Positions 17,893-25,843 are shown, numbered from the stretch's first letter. The stretch: DNA of 64,000 bases from Actinomycetospora chiangmaiensis DSM 45062 (GCF_000379625.1 NZ_KB903244.1:20497-84496), one strand, 5' to 3'. Notes: generated by a model not told the origin, from the letters alone. Translations and numbers: made by a program.

Positions 17893-18969
17893 ATGGAATC
17901 GATCTTGTTGTTCGTGATCGGCATCGCGGTGCTGGTGTTCAGTGCGGAGAAGTTGATCGGCTATCTCGTCGGCGTGGCGAGTCGGTGGACGATCTCGCTG
18001 TTCCTGATCGCCGTGATCTTCACCGGGATCGAGTTCGACGATCTCGCCTTCGGTATCGCACTCAATGTCGAGGACCTCAGCAATGTCGCCCTCGGAACGG
18101 TGATCGGGACGACGGTGGCGCTGACGGGCCTCGTGCTCGCCATCTCCGCCGTCGTCGCACCGTGCGAGGTCGACGTCCCGCGCAGCTATCTCGCGCTGTT
18201 CGTGCTCGCACCCGTCGTCATGCTCGCGTTCGCCCTCACCGGGTTCTTCACGGTGACGTCCGGGATCGTGCTCGTGGCGCTGTTCGTGGCCTTCGTGGGG
18301 TTCGTCGCCTGGCGCGAGTACGCGGCGCGCAAACCCGTGTTCCGCAACGCCGAGGTCTACGAGCAGCTGGAGAAGGTCGGGGTCGGCGCGCGCGGCGGGC
18401 CGGTCACCGTCGAGGACGTGCCGCCGCCGTCGGGCGGACACTTCACGCTGCCGCCGGACCTGCGGATCGACCAGGGCTTCCTGCGGGCGCGCAGCCACTC
18501 GCCCGGCCTCGGGCTCGGGCTGGCCGTGCTGGCGCTCGTCGGCCTCGTCATCGGCGCGGTGGCCGCGGGACAGGCCACCGAGGGCGTGATCCGCACGCTC
18601 GGCATCGACGGGACCGTCTTCGGCGTCACCGTGGCCACCGTGGCGCTCTCGCTGGAGGACATCTTCCTCACCGCCGAGCCGCAGCGTCGCGGTGCGCCCG
18701 AGATCGCGGTCGCCAACGTCATCGGCAGCGTCGTCTTCTCCGTGACCGGCAAGCTCGGCGTCATCCTGCTCGCCGGCGGGGCCATCGCCGTCGACACCGA
18801 CGTGGTCACCTGGCACCTGCCGGTCCTCGTCGTCATGACGGCGATCGCGGCGGGCTTCATGGCCACCGGCCGCCTCCGCCGCTGGCACGGCGTCGTGCTG
18901 CTCGGCCTCTACGTCGCCTACTTCGTCATCAGCCTCGTGGCCTTCGGCGGACTGCCGGTGGACAAGTAG
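17893..18969 (+). CDS. Sodium/calcium exchanger-family membrane antiporter
   Basis: 358 residues with two sets of about five transmembrane helices separated by a cytosolic loop (residues ~145-205). The two alpha-repeats are recognisable: FTGIEFDDLAFGIALNVEDLSNVALGTVIGTTVALTG and TVATVALSLEDIFLTAEPQRRGAPEIAVANVIGSVVFS, each with acidic residues where the family binds cations. They deviate from the usual GTS-PE-like motif, so the transported ion is uncertain. GGGGAG precedes the ATG; a short direct repeat CACATCGTGGC occurs twice in the 40 bases upstream. Confidence 0.8.
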   Translation: MESILLFVIGIAVLVFSAEKLIGYLVGVASRWTISLFLIAVIFTGIEFDDLAFGIALNVEDLSNVALGTVIGTTVALTGLVLAISAVVAPCEVDVPRSYLALFVLAPVVMLAFALTGFFTVTSGIVLVALFVAFVGFVAWREYAARKPVFRNAEVYEQLEKVGVGARGGPVTVEDVPPPSGGHFTLPPDLRIDQGFLRARSHSPGLGLGLAVLALVGLVIGAVAAGQATEGVIRTLGIDGTVFGVTVATVALSLEDIFLTAEPQRRGAPEIAVANVIGSVVFSVTGKLGVILLAGGAIAVDTDVVTWHLPVLVVMTAIAAGFMATGRLRRWHGVVLLGLYVAYFVISLVAFGGLPVDK

Positions 18970-18976
18970 GTGCTGC

Positions 18977-19024
18977 GCAGGTGAGCACTAATGGGGCCTA
19001 TAGCCCCACTTAGTGCTCACCTGC
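18977..19024. terminator. Convergent hairpin terminator overlapping the pqqE stop codon
   Basis: Arms GCAGGTGAGCACTAA-TGGGGC and GCCCCACTTAGTGCTCACCTGC pair over about 21 bp with a single bulge around a CTATA loop. It closes both the antiporter gene and the convergent pqq operon. The TGA of pqqE (19017-19019 on the complement) lies inside the right arm. Confidence 0.85.
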
Positions 19025-20105
19025 GGAAGCTCCTTGCCACCAACGGCAGCTCGACCGGCCGGGACGCCGCGTTCGCCTCGGCCACGGCCGCCTCGACGAC
19101 GTCGTGGTCGGGCGCGAGGTGGCACACCGGGTCGGTGCGGGTGGCGTCGCCGGTGAGGGCGAACGCCTGGCAGCGGCAGCCCCCGAGGTCGACCTCGCGC
19201 CGGGCGCACGAGCGGCACGGGTCCTGCATCCAGTCGGTGCCGCGGTACGCCGAGAATATCGGCGAGTCCCGCCAGATCCACGACAGCGGGTGCTCGCGCA
19301 CGTTCGCCGCCGGCAGGGGCAGGTCGTGCGCCGCGAGGCAGGGCAGGGCGTCCCCGGTCGGGACGACGACGAGCTGCCGTGCGCCCCAGCCGCCCATGCA
19401 GGGCTTCGGGTAGGTCGCGTAGTAGTCCGGGATCACGTAGATGATCTCCATGCGCCCGCGCAGCCGCTCCTTCGCCGCGCGGACCACCACCTCCGCGGCC
19501 GCCAGCTGGTCCCGCGAGGGCAGCAGCGCCGCCCGGTTCACCGCGGCCCAGCCGTAGTACTGGGTGTTGGCCAGCTCGATGCGGTCCGCCTCGAGCTCCT
19601 CCGCGGCGGCCAGGACCTCGGCCACCCGGTCGATGTTCTGCCGGTGCAGCACGACGTTGAGCGTCAGCGGCCAGCCCAGCTCCCGCACCCGGCGCGCCGC
19701 CTCGATCTTGCGGGCGAACGACGGCGAGCCCGCGATCCGGTCCGAGAGCTGCGGCTCGTCGGCCTGCAGGGACACCTGCACGTGGTCGAGCCCGGCGTCG
19801 TGCAGCTCCGCCGCCCGGGCCGCGGTGAACCCGAGCGCGCTGGTGACGAGGTTCGTGTAGAGGCCCTGCTCGGCGGCGGTGCGCACCAGGTCGGCGAGGT
19901 CGCGGCGCAGCAGCGGCTCCCCGCCGGAGAGGTGGCACTGCAGGGCGCCCAGCTCGGCCGCCTCGGTGATCACCCGCTGCCACTCGGCGGTGGTGAGCTC
20001 CTCGCGGTACGCGGCGAGCTCGACCGGGTTCGAGCAGTACGCGCACGCCAGCGGGCACCGGTAGGTCAGCTCCGCCAGCAGCCCCAGGGGACCGTCAATC
20101 TCCAT
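19017..20105 (-). CDS. pqqE: PQQ biosynthesis radical SAM enzyme PqqE
   Basis: 362 residues. The radical SAM cluster motif C17-x3-C21-x2-C24 lies in LTYRCPLACAYCSNP, the hallmark PqqE start; LSGGEPLLRRDL is the GGEP SAM-binding motif. The C-terminal SPASM region retains its cysteines (PKPCMGGWG, PCLAAHDLPL, CRSCARREVDLGGCRCQAF). With PqqD it forms the Glu-Tyr carbon-carbon crosslink in PqqA. Its ATG at 20105 overlaps the pqqD stop by 11 bases, implying translational coupling; it is the last gene of the operon. Confidence 0.97.
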   Translation of the reverse strand: MEIDGPLGLLAELTYRCPLACAYCSNPVELAAYREELTTAEWQRVITEAAELGALQCHLSGGEPLLRRDLADLVRTAAEQGLYTNLVTSALGFTAARAAELHDAGLDHVQVSLQADEPQLSDRIAGSPSFARKIEAARRVRELGWPLTLNVVLHRQNIDRVAEVLAAAEELEADRIELANTQYYGWAAVNRAALLPSRDQLAAAEVVVRAAKERLRGRMEIIYVIPDYYATYPKPCMGGWGARQLVVVPTGDALPCLAAHDLPLPAANVREHPLSWIWRDSPIFSAYRGTDWMQDPCRSCARREVDLGGCRCQAFALTGDATRTDPVCHLAPDHDVVEAAVAEANAASRPVELPLVARSFRR

Positions 20106-20415
20106 CGGTGATCTCCAGGTGTCGACGCTCCGCGAGCTTCGCCAGGTACGCGACGACCTGCCCCTCGGGCACGTCCGCGTACGTCTCGCGCAGCGCGTCG
20201 ACGATGTCGGCCACCGTCCGCTGCCCGTCGCACAGCTCGAGGATCGCGGTGCCGGTGGTGTTGAGGACGACGACGGTCTCGGGCAGCAGCAGCACGTGCC
20301 GCTCGCGGGCGCGGTCGTAGCGCAGCTTCACGCCCCGCCCCAGCCGGGGCACACCCGTCGTCGGGAACGACTGCGTCAACGGACCGGCTCCGCTTCGCTG
20401 CGCGTCCCGAGTCAT
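20095..20415 (-). CDS. pqqD: PQQ biosynthesis peptide chaperone PqqD
   Basis: 106 residues. After an extra N-terminal segment, the RiPP-recognition fold is clear: VPRLGRGVKLRYDRARERHVLLLPETVVVLNTTGTAILELCDGQRTVADIVDAL, then the C-terminal helix YLAKLAERRHLEI. PqqD binds PqqA and delivers it to PqqE. The first ~13 residues (TRDAQRSGAGPL) come from a 27-base repeat also present at the start of pqqC. Start ATG overlaps the pqqC stop as ATGA. Confidence 0.94.
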   Translation of the reverse strand: MTRDAQRSGAGPLTQSFPTTGVPRLGRGVKLRYDRARERHVLLLPETVVVLNTTGTAILELCDGQRTVADIVDALRETYADVPEGQVVAYLAKLAERRHLEITDGD

Positions 20416-21134
20416 GCCGGGTACGCCGCGTCGATGGCGTCCATCATCGACCACAGCACGTCGTTCTTGAACGCCAGCGCGTCGTAGGCGGCCTGCTCGA
20501 GCTCGGGGGTCCGGCAGTGCTCCAGGACCACCTCGAGGGCGTGCTCGGAGTCGCGTGGGGCCTGGTACAGCCGGTTGCGGAAGTACTGCAGCCCCGCCGG
20601 GTCGATCCACGTGTAGTACTTCTCGAACGCCGCCAGCCGGGTCGCCATGAGGTCGGGCGCGAACAGCTCGGTCAGCGACGACGCCACCGCGATCGGCCAC
20701 GGCCTGGTCCGCGCGAAGGTGATGTAGGCGTCGACCGCGAACCGCACCCCCGGTCGCAGGTGCACGTGCGAGGTCATCTCCTCCCGCGGCACCCCGCAGG
20801 CCTCGCCGAGGCGCAGCCAGGCCTCGGTCCCGCCCGGGTCGTCGCCGGCGCCGTCGTGGTCGGTGATCCGCCGGATCCAGCGCCGCCGCACCGTGACGTC
20901 GGGGCAGTTCGACAGGATCGCCGCGTCCTTGATCGGGATGGCCTCCTGGTAGGCGAACCGGTTCGCCACCCACCCGCGGATCTGGGCCGGGGAGAGCTCG
21001 CCGTCGTTCATGCGCACGTGGAAGGGGTGCGCGGCGTGGTACCGCGACGCCTGCGAGCGCAGGCGGTCGGTCAGCGTCGCGTCGGCCTCCCACGGTCCGG
21101 CTCCGCTGCGCTGCGTGTCCCTCACGGCCGTCAT
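20412..21134 (-). CDS. pqqC: Pyrroloquinoline-quinone synthase PqqC
   Basis: 240 residues with the heme-oxygenase-like fold. HPFHVRMNDGELSPAQIRGWVANRFAYQEAIPIKDAAILSNC and the FEKYYTWIDPAGLQYFRNRL block carry the His, Tyr and Arg residues that bind AHQQ and O2. The enzyme catalyses the last, cofactorless oxidation and ring closure to PQQ. The N-terminus carries the short repeat-derived stretch RDTQRSGAGPW. ATGA overlap with pqqB upstream and with pqqD downstream. Confidence 0.96.
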   Translation of the reverse strand: MTAVRDTQRSGAGPWEADATLTDRLRSQASRYHAAHPFHVRMNDGELSPAQIRGWVANRFAYQEAIPIKDAAILSNCPDVTVRRRWIRRITDHDGAGDDPGGTEAWLRLGEACGVPREEMTSHVHLRPGVRFAVDAYITFARTRPWPIAVASSLTELFAPDLMATRLAAFEKYYTWIDPAGLQYFRNRLYQAPRDSEHALEVVLEHCRTPELEQAAYDALAFKNDVLWSMMDAIDAAYPA

Positions 21135-22048
21135 GCCGAGAACTCCGTCCCGTCGGTCCCGATCTCCACCCCGGCCTTCCCGACGACGAGGCCTTCCGCG
21201 GCCCCGGGCAGCAGGATCGGGTTCGAGTTGTTGACGTGCACCAGCACGACCCGGGGCACCCCCAGGTCGGCCAGCGCGTCCAGCGACCGCTCGAGCGCGA
21301 CGTGGCCCATGTCGGCCGCGGTCTTGCGGCCGAGCCCCAGCCGGACGAGCTCGTCGTCGTGGAAGCAGGTCCCGTCGACCAGCAGCAGGTCCGCGCCGTC
21401 GCAGGCCGCGCGCAGCGGGGCGAGGTCGGCCACGCCCGGGGCGTACACGACGACGCCGCCGGTGCGGCGGTCGTGGAACCGGTAGCCGACGACGCGACCC
21501 TCCTCGGGGCCGCCGGCAGACCCCCCGTCGCTCCGCTCGCCCCGGACCGGGAACCGCGGCGTCTTGCCCGTGGGCAGGTCGAACGCGGTGTAGGTCAGGT
21601 CGTCGGTGAGCGCCGCCTCGACCCCGAGGCCCACCGGGACCACCGTGACCGGGCAGTAGGCCTCCAGCGTCGTCAGGAAGCCCGTGCCCTCGCGCAGCAC
21701 CGCCTCGGACGCGGCCGTCGCGTGCACCGTCACCCCCGCGCCCTCGCGCAGAATGAGCAGGCCGAGCGTGTGGTCGATCTCGGCGTCGGTGAGCAGGACC
21801 GCCTCGATGGGGCTGCGCCGGGTGCTGCCCGGGTGCAGGGCGGGCGAGGCGGTGAGCTGCTGGCGGACGTCGGGTGAGGCGTTGACGAGGAAGGCACGGG
21901 GACCGGCGGCCGACTCGTCGACGACCGCGATCGAGGACTGCGTGCGCGGCTCGACCTCTCCCGCCCGCGCGGCCGTGCAGCCGGCGCAGGAGCAGTTCCA
22001 CTGCGGGAGCCCGCCGCCGGCGGACGACCCGAGGACGCGGACCTTCAC
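21131..22048 (-). CDS. pqqB: PQQ biosynthesis protein PqqB
   Basis: 305 residues of the metallo-beta-lactamase fold. It starts MKVRVLGSSAGGGLPQWNCSCAGC, the signature PqqB start with paired Cys. The altered metal motif is LTDAEIDHTLGLL, where standard lactamases have HxHxDH; VDGTCFHDDE and VHVNNSNP complete the site. The family is an iron-dependent hydroxylase acting on the crosslinked Glu-Tyr. A Gly/Ser-rich stretch (RSDGGSAGGPEEG) near residue 170 comes from a small GC-rich repeat. Seven bases separate it from the diiron gene. Confidence 0.96.
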   Translation of the reverse strand: MKVRVLGSSAGGGLPQWNCSCAGCTAARAGEVEPRTQSSIAVVDESAAGPRAFLVNASPDVRQQLTASPALHPGSTRRSPIEAVLLTDAEIDHTLGLLILREGAGVTVHATAASEAVLREGTGFLTTLEAYCPVTVVPVGLGVEAALTDDLTYTAFDLPTGKTPRFPVRGERSDGGSAGGPEEGRVVGYRFHDRRTGGVVVYAPGVADLAPLRAACDGADLLLVDGTCFHDDELVRLGLGRKTAADMGHVALERSLDALADLGVPRVVLVHVNNSNPILLPGAAEGLVVGKAGVEIGTDGTEFSA

Positions 22049-22055
22049 GACTCCC

Positions 22056-22820
22056 TCACCAGAACTTGATCCCGACCGACTTGAGGCGGCGCTTGTGCAG
22101 CTGCTCGACCTTCTCGATGTCCTGGCGGTCGATCAGCTCGCCCCAGGCGTTCGCGGCCTTGATGCCCTGCTGGAGGAGCTCCTCCATCTCGTCGGAGACG
22201 ACGTCGGCGCTCTGGATCACGCGGGACCCGAACCCGATGTGCCAGCGCTCGTCGCGCAGCACCAGCTCCATCCCCTTGTGGACGCCGGGCATGCTGACCG
22301 AGCAGCGGTCGAGGGCGGCGAGCAGGGCGTGCTGGCCCGCCGTGAGGACCACGCCCTCGAGGATCATGTGGTAGAGGCTGACGGCCGCAGTCAGGTCCTT
22401 CTCCCCGGCGGCGAGGTCCGCGGCGAGGGTGGGCAGCCGCTCCTCGAACAGCTCGAGCAGCTCGGGGCTGACGTGCTCGCGGAGGGTCTCGAGCCGGTCG
22501 GCCAGGCTCTCGCCGGGGATCCCGAGGACCTCGCCGGCGACCCGGTCGAAGAAGCGGGCGTGCCGTGCCTCGTCACGGGCTTGGGCGCGGAAGCAGCCGG
22601 CCATCTGGTCGTCGGTGGTGGCCTTCTCCTCGAACGAGCCGAGGTGGGTGGCGACCGACATCTCGCCGACGCAGAACCCGGCGATCAGGCCGAGGACCCG
22701 CTCACTCTCGGCGGCCTCGAGTCGGCGCCACGCCTCGACGTCGCCGCTCAGGTCGATGGCCTGCTCGTCCCACTGCAGCGACTCCGCGAGTTGGACGAAG
22801 TGGCCGTACCCGGTGATCAT
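22056..22820 (-). CDS. R2-like diiron carboxylate (ferritin-like) protein inside the pqq operon
   Basis: 254 residues, all-helical, resembling ribonucleotide-reductase R2-type diiron proteins. Candidate iron ligands: Glu53 ([11 protein letters not shown]), Glu84 and His87 (ARDEARH), Glu155 (MILEGVV), Glu191 and His194 (RDERWH): a complete set of two E-x2-H motifs and two single carboxylates. Length is shorter than class I R2 (~320+), and no cognate R1 is nearby. It overlaps the rubredoxin gene as ATGA, which supplies a plausible electron donor, and is followed by pqqB. An oxidative step on the PQQ precursor, or maturation of the dehydrogenase, is inferred from position only. Confidence 0.85.
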   Translation of the reverse strand: MITGYGHFVQLAESLQWDEQAIDLSGDVEAWRRLEAAESERVLGLIAGFCVGEMSVATHLGSFEEKATTDDQMAGCFRAQARDEARHARFFDRVAGEVLGIPGESLADRLETLREHVSPELLELFEERLPTLAADLAAGEKDLTAAVSLYHMILEGVVLTAGQHALLAALDRCSVSMPGVHKGMELVLRDERWHIGFGSRVIQSADVVSDEMEELLQQGIKAANAWGELIDRQDIEKVEQLHKRRLKSVGIKFW

Positions 22821-23017
22821 AGGTCGAGATCCTCTCCCGGTTGCACCTCGCGGAAATCCGCCTTCTCGGCGCCGCAGATCGGGCACATCCAGTCGTCGGG
22901 GAGGTCCTCGAAGGGCGTCCCGGGTGGGACGCCGCTGTCGGGGTCTCCTTCCTCCGGATCATAGATGAGTCCGCACATCGTGCAGATCCACTTGCTCGCC
23001 ACGGGCGGCGCACTCAT
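22817..23017 (-). CDS. Rubredoxin
   Basis: 66 residues from the ATG at 23017, preceded by GGGGA. Two iron-binding Cys pairs are intact: [13 protein letters not shown] and [13 protein letters not shown], with the conserved [19 protein letters not shown] between them, the normal rubredoxin arrangement plus about ten extra residues at each end. It shuttles single electrons. Stop and start overlap with the diiron protein gene indicates the pair works together, rubredoxin feeding electrons to the diiron site, as alkane hydroxylase rubredoxins do. Confidence 0.95.
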   Translation of the reverse strand: MSAPPVASKWICTMCGLIYDPEEGDPDSGVPPGTPFEDLPDDWMCPICGAEKADFREVQPGEDLDL

Positions 23018-23049
23018 CGGTTTCCCCAATTCCGGGATTCCACGCCGAT

Positions 23050-23079
23050 CAGGGGCGCCGGATGTCTCCGACGCCCCTG
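23050..23079 (-). terminator. Hairpin between pqqA and rubredoxin, likely attenuator
   Basis: CAGGGGCG at 23050-23057 pairs with CGCCCCTG at 23072-23079, and CGGA/TCCG inside the loop extends the stem past one mismatch. It begins 15 bases after the pqqA stop. A partial terminator or RNA-stability element here would give more pqqA transcript than downstream mRNA, as is known for other pqq operons where PqqA peptide is a consumed substrate. No T run follows. Confidence 0.65.
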
Positions 23080-23094
23080 GCGGCATTTCTCACA

Positions 23095-23175
23095 TCAGTC
23101 GTCCAACTGGGCGACGTACATCGTCACCTCAGGGGCGACACCGATTTCGGTGAACTCCGGGGTCTCCCACTCCAT
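23095..23175 (-). CDS. pqqA: PQQ precursor peptide PqqA
   Basis: A 26-residue peptide too short for ordinary gene calling, starting at 23175 after GGGAGGT with ideal spacing. It ends PEVTMYVAQLDD: Glu16 and Tyr20 in the Glu-x3-Tyr arrangement whose side chains become PQQ. The preceding EFTEIGVAPEVTMY matches the PqqA core. It starts 48 bases after the dehydrogenase stop. No pqqF/pqqG-type protease gene was found in the window, so peptide release must rely on a protease elsewhere. Confidence 0.95.
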   Translation of the reverse strand: MEWETPEFTEIGVAPEVTMYVAQLDD

Positions 23176-23223
23176 GTCCAGACCTCCCTTCCTCGAATTC
23201 GGTTCGTCCATTCTCCCGCGGAC

Positions 23224-24912
23224 TCAGTCCTCGGGCAGTGCGAAACAGAACAGCGCGTCACCCGCGGCGGCGCCGAGCAGGCCGGGCAGGAAGCCCTCGA
23301 CCCAGCCGCCCCACCCGGTGGGAACCGCGACGTACTGCCGCCCGTCCACCTCGAAGGTGACCGGGCTCGAGTGGTGGCCGCTGCCGCACTGGAACTGCCA
23401 CAGCTTCTCGCCGGTCTGCGCGTCGAGGGCCACGAACTCGCCGCTGGGCGTCCCCTGGAAGACGAGTCCACCGGCCGTCGTGACGTTCGACGCGCACATG
23501 GGGTACTCGTGGTTCCAGCGCCACTTCTCCTCGCCGGTCAGCGGGTCGACCGCGCTGACGAAGCCGTAGTGGTCGTCGAGGTCGACGGCCACGCCGGCAC
23601 CCCAGTAGGGGATCGACTCCTTGAACTCCCGGCGCCGGCGGGTGGCGGTCGCGCCCACCTCCTGGACGGGGATGTAGATCAACCCCGTCTCAGGGTTGTA
23701 GGACATGTGCGTCCACTCCTTGCCCCCGGCCGGGCCGGGCCAGAAGTGGACGGGGACGCCCTCCTCGTCGGGGTAGATCTTCGGCGTCACCTTGCCGTCG
23801 GCGCTGATCTCGCCCCAGGTGATGCGGTCGACGAAGGGGAAGACCCGCACGAGCTCGCCGTTGGTGCGGTCGATGACGAAGAAGTACCCGTTCTTGTCCG
23901 CGTGGGCGAGCAGCTTGCGCCCGTCCGGGGCGTCGAAGAGCAGGTTCTCCATCGTGGAGTCGTAGTCCCACAGGTCGTGCGGGGTGAACTGGTAGTGCCA
24001 CCGGATCTCGCCGGTGTTCACGTCGATGGCCACGACCGAGTCGGTGTAGAGGTTGTCGCCCTCGCGCACCCCGCCGTCGAAGTCGGGCGCCGGGTTGCCC
24101 GTGCCCTGGAACAGCAGCTCGAGCTCCGGGTCGTAGGTCGGGGTGATCCAGCAGTTCGCGCCGCCGCGCTGCCAGGCCTCGCCGTCGTCCGGCCACGTCT
24201 CCGAGCCCGGCTCCCCCGGCTTCGGGACGGTGTAGCACCGCCAGCGGCGCTCGCCGGTCTCCGCGTCGAACGCGTCGAGGTGGCCGCGGACGCCGAACTC
24301 GCCGCCGGCGCTGCCCACCACCACCATGTCCTTGACGATCAGCGGGGCGGCCGAGCCGCTCTCACCGGCCCGGACGTCGCCGTTGGTGGTGTCCCAGACC
24401 TTCTCGCCGGAGGTCGCGTCGAGCGCGATCAGGTGGGCGTTCAGGGTGTACATGTACACCTTGCCGTGGCCCACGGCGACGCCGCGGTTGACGTTCCCGC
24501 AGCACAGCGAGGTGTCGAACGGCGACGCGTGCTTGTAGCGCCAGAGCTCCTCGCCGGTCTTCGGGTCGATCGCCCACACCTTGCCGTCGGGGCCGGAGAC
24601 GTACATGACGCCGTCGACGACGAGCGGGGTGGCCTCGAAGGAGTAGGTCGAGGCGCCGGAGTGCATCCCGGTCGACCCCGCCTGGAACACCCACGCCGGC
24701 ACCAGCCGACGGACGTTGTCCTTGGTGATCTGGTTCAGCGTCGAGTAGCGCTGGCCGTCGTAGGTCCCGTAGTACGTGAGCCAGTTCTCCGGCTCCGACC
24801 GGGCACCCTGGATGCGCTCGTAGTCGACGTTGCGGGTCGCGGGCGCCTCGCCCTTGACGTTGGAGAGCGTGCGGTGGGCGACGGCCTCGCCGGCGTCAAC
24901 GTAGTCGGTCAT
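23224..24912 (-). CDS. PQQ-dependent alcohol dehydrogenase, lanthanide-type active site
   Basis: 562 residues of the eight-bladed quinoprotein propeller with repeated tryptophan-docking motifs (GKVWAIDPKTGEELWRYKH). Vicinal disulfide Cys137-Cys138 (SLCCGNVNRG), metal ligands Glu205 (GGEFGVRG) and Asn273 (TGNPAPDFDG), catalytic Asp316 and an additional Asp318 in DLWDYDST; Ca-dependent enzymes have Ala/Ser/Thr at the latter position, lanthanide enzymes have Asp. Lys340 replaces the usual Arg/Lys near O5. No cytochrome c domain and no signal peptide: the N-terminus MTDYVDAGEAVAHRT is hydrophilic, unlike periplasmic homologues. GAGAGGAG precedes the ATG. It leads directly into pqqA. Confidence 0.92.
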   Translation of the reverse strand: MTDYVDAGEAVAHRTLSNVKGEAPATRNVDYERIQGARSEPENWLTYYGTYDGQRYSTLNQITKDNVRRLVPAWVFQAGSTGMHSGASTYSFEATPLVVDGVMYVSGPDGKVWAIDPKTGEELWRYKHASPFDTSLCCGNVNRGVAVGHGKVYMYTLNAHLIALDATSGEKVWDTTNGDVRAGESGSAAPLIVKDMVVVGSAGGEFGVRGHLDAFDAETGERRWRCYTVPKPGEPGSETWPDDGEAWQRGGANCWITPTYDPELELLFQGTGNPAPDFDGGVREGDNLYTDSVVAIDVNTGEIRWHYQFTPHDLWDYDSTMENLLFDAPDGRKLLAHADKNGYFFVIDRTNGELVRVFPFVDRITWGEISADGKVTPKIYPDEEGVPVHFWPGPAGGKEWTHMSYNPETGLIYIPVQEVGATATRRRREFKESIPYWGAGVAVDLDDHYGFVSAVDPLTGEEKWRWNHEYPMCASNVTTAGGLVFQGTPSGEFVALDAQTGEKLWQFQCGSGHHSSPVTFEVDGRQYVAVPTGWGGWVEGFLPGLLGAAAGDALFCFALPED

Positions 24913-24937
24913 CGTGTGCTCCTCTCGGGTCGGCGGT

Positions 24938-25402
24938 TCAGGGACGGGGCTGCGGCGGGCGGTCGAGCTTGGCCGAGTCGGGCACCTCGCCGCCCATGAC
25001 CAGGGCGGCGGTCAGCCCGCGGCCCTCGTCGTTGCCGGTCGTGGAGCCGTACCAGTACGCGCCGGGACCGTCGAGGTTCAGCCGCGCCGTGCCCTTGGAG
25101 TGGTTGACCAGCCAGATGATCTTGGGGTCGCCGTTGTGCGGGAGCAGGGCGCAGTGGGTGTTCTTGTCGTCGTTGATGATCGTGAGCTCGATGTCCCCGC
25201 CGTGCGGGAAGACGATGATGCTCGGATCGAAGATCAGCTGGTCCTCGGGGATGCGCACCGTGGCGCGCATGACGCCGTCGTCGCCCTCCTCGGCGTAGCC
25301 GACGTCGCCGGTGCCGAGCATCCGCCCCAGCGTGGTGCGGTTCTGGCCGTCGAGTCCCGCCTTGTGGAGTACGTCCGCTCGCTCGTCTGCCGTGGCCGTC
25401 AT
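24938..25402 (-). CDS. MSMEG_3727-family PQQ-associated, cupredoxin-like protein
   Basis: 154 residues from the ATG at 25402, with AGGAGGG upstream. Residues ~45-138 have the cupredoxin beta-sandwich pattern (TVRIPEDQLIFDPSIIVFPHGGDIELTIINDDKNTHCALLPHN and PGAYWYGSTTGNDEGRGLTAALVM). The first copper-type His is present (His83), but the usual Cys-x(n)-His-x(n)-Met loop is absent (the Cys position reads Gly in WYGSTTGN), so copper binding is doubtful. No signal peptide. It is 25 bases upstream of the quinoprotein and is probably its partner, electron carrier or assembly factor. First gene of the operon. Confidence 0.8.
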   Translation of the reverse strand: MTATADERADVLHKAGLDGQNRTTLGRMLGTGDVGYAEEGDDGVMRATVRIPEDQLIFDPSIIVFPHGGDIELTIINDDKNTHCALLPHNGDPKIIWLVNHSKGTARLNLDGPGAYWYGSTTGNDEGRGLTAALVMGGEVPDSAKLDRPPQPRP

Positions 25403-25843
25403 CTCCCCGTCCCTCCTCGTCGCGAGTGCACTGGTCCTCGCCGCGCCCGGCGGGGGCACGGCGGAGTGGGGCGGCGTCGAGCGCGAGCGGGCCGGGACCC
25501 GGCCCCTCGCCGTGTGCCGGCGCGGCGTTCCCGCACCGGAGGGTCCGGCGGATGCGCACACGATGCCGCCACGGTCGGATCGACCGTTCGGCCGACGACG
25601 TCGGCCGCTGGGCGGCAGGACACGCCGCGAAGGACGACGACTGCACGAGAACAGTCGCCCGGCGGTGTGTGCTGAGCCACTTCCGACCATAGATACCGCG
25701 CCGGACGACGGCAAGCCGATCGTGGACGACCACCCGGATGTCGATCTCGGTGACCCCCTCGTCGCGCTCGGTGATGAGCCGTAGGGTCACCCTCCGGCGG
25801 GACGACGGGGACCGCCGGCGACTCCTCCCGGGAGGTCGATCAC
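25403..25843. other. Intergenic region, divergent promoters of the PQQ operon and CYTH gene
   Basis: No convincing gene. It should hold the minus-strand PQQ operon promoter and the plus-strand CYTH promoter. On the minus strand, 25790-25690 translates to a stretch (IRVVVHDRLAVVRRGI) reminiscent of a response-regulator N-terminus but then degenerates. A slightly AT-richer spot (GGTATCTATGGTC, minus strand, near 25690) could be part of a promoter. No strong hairpin or known operator was recognised. Confidence 0.5.
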
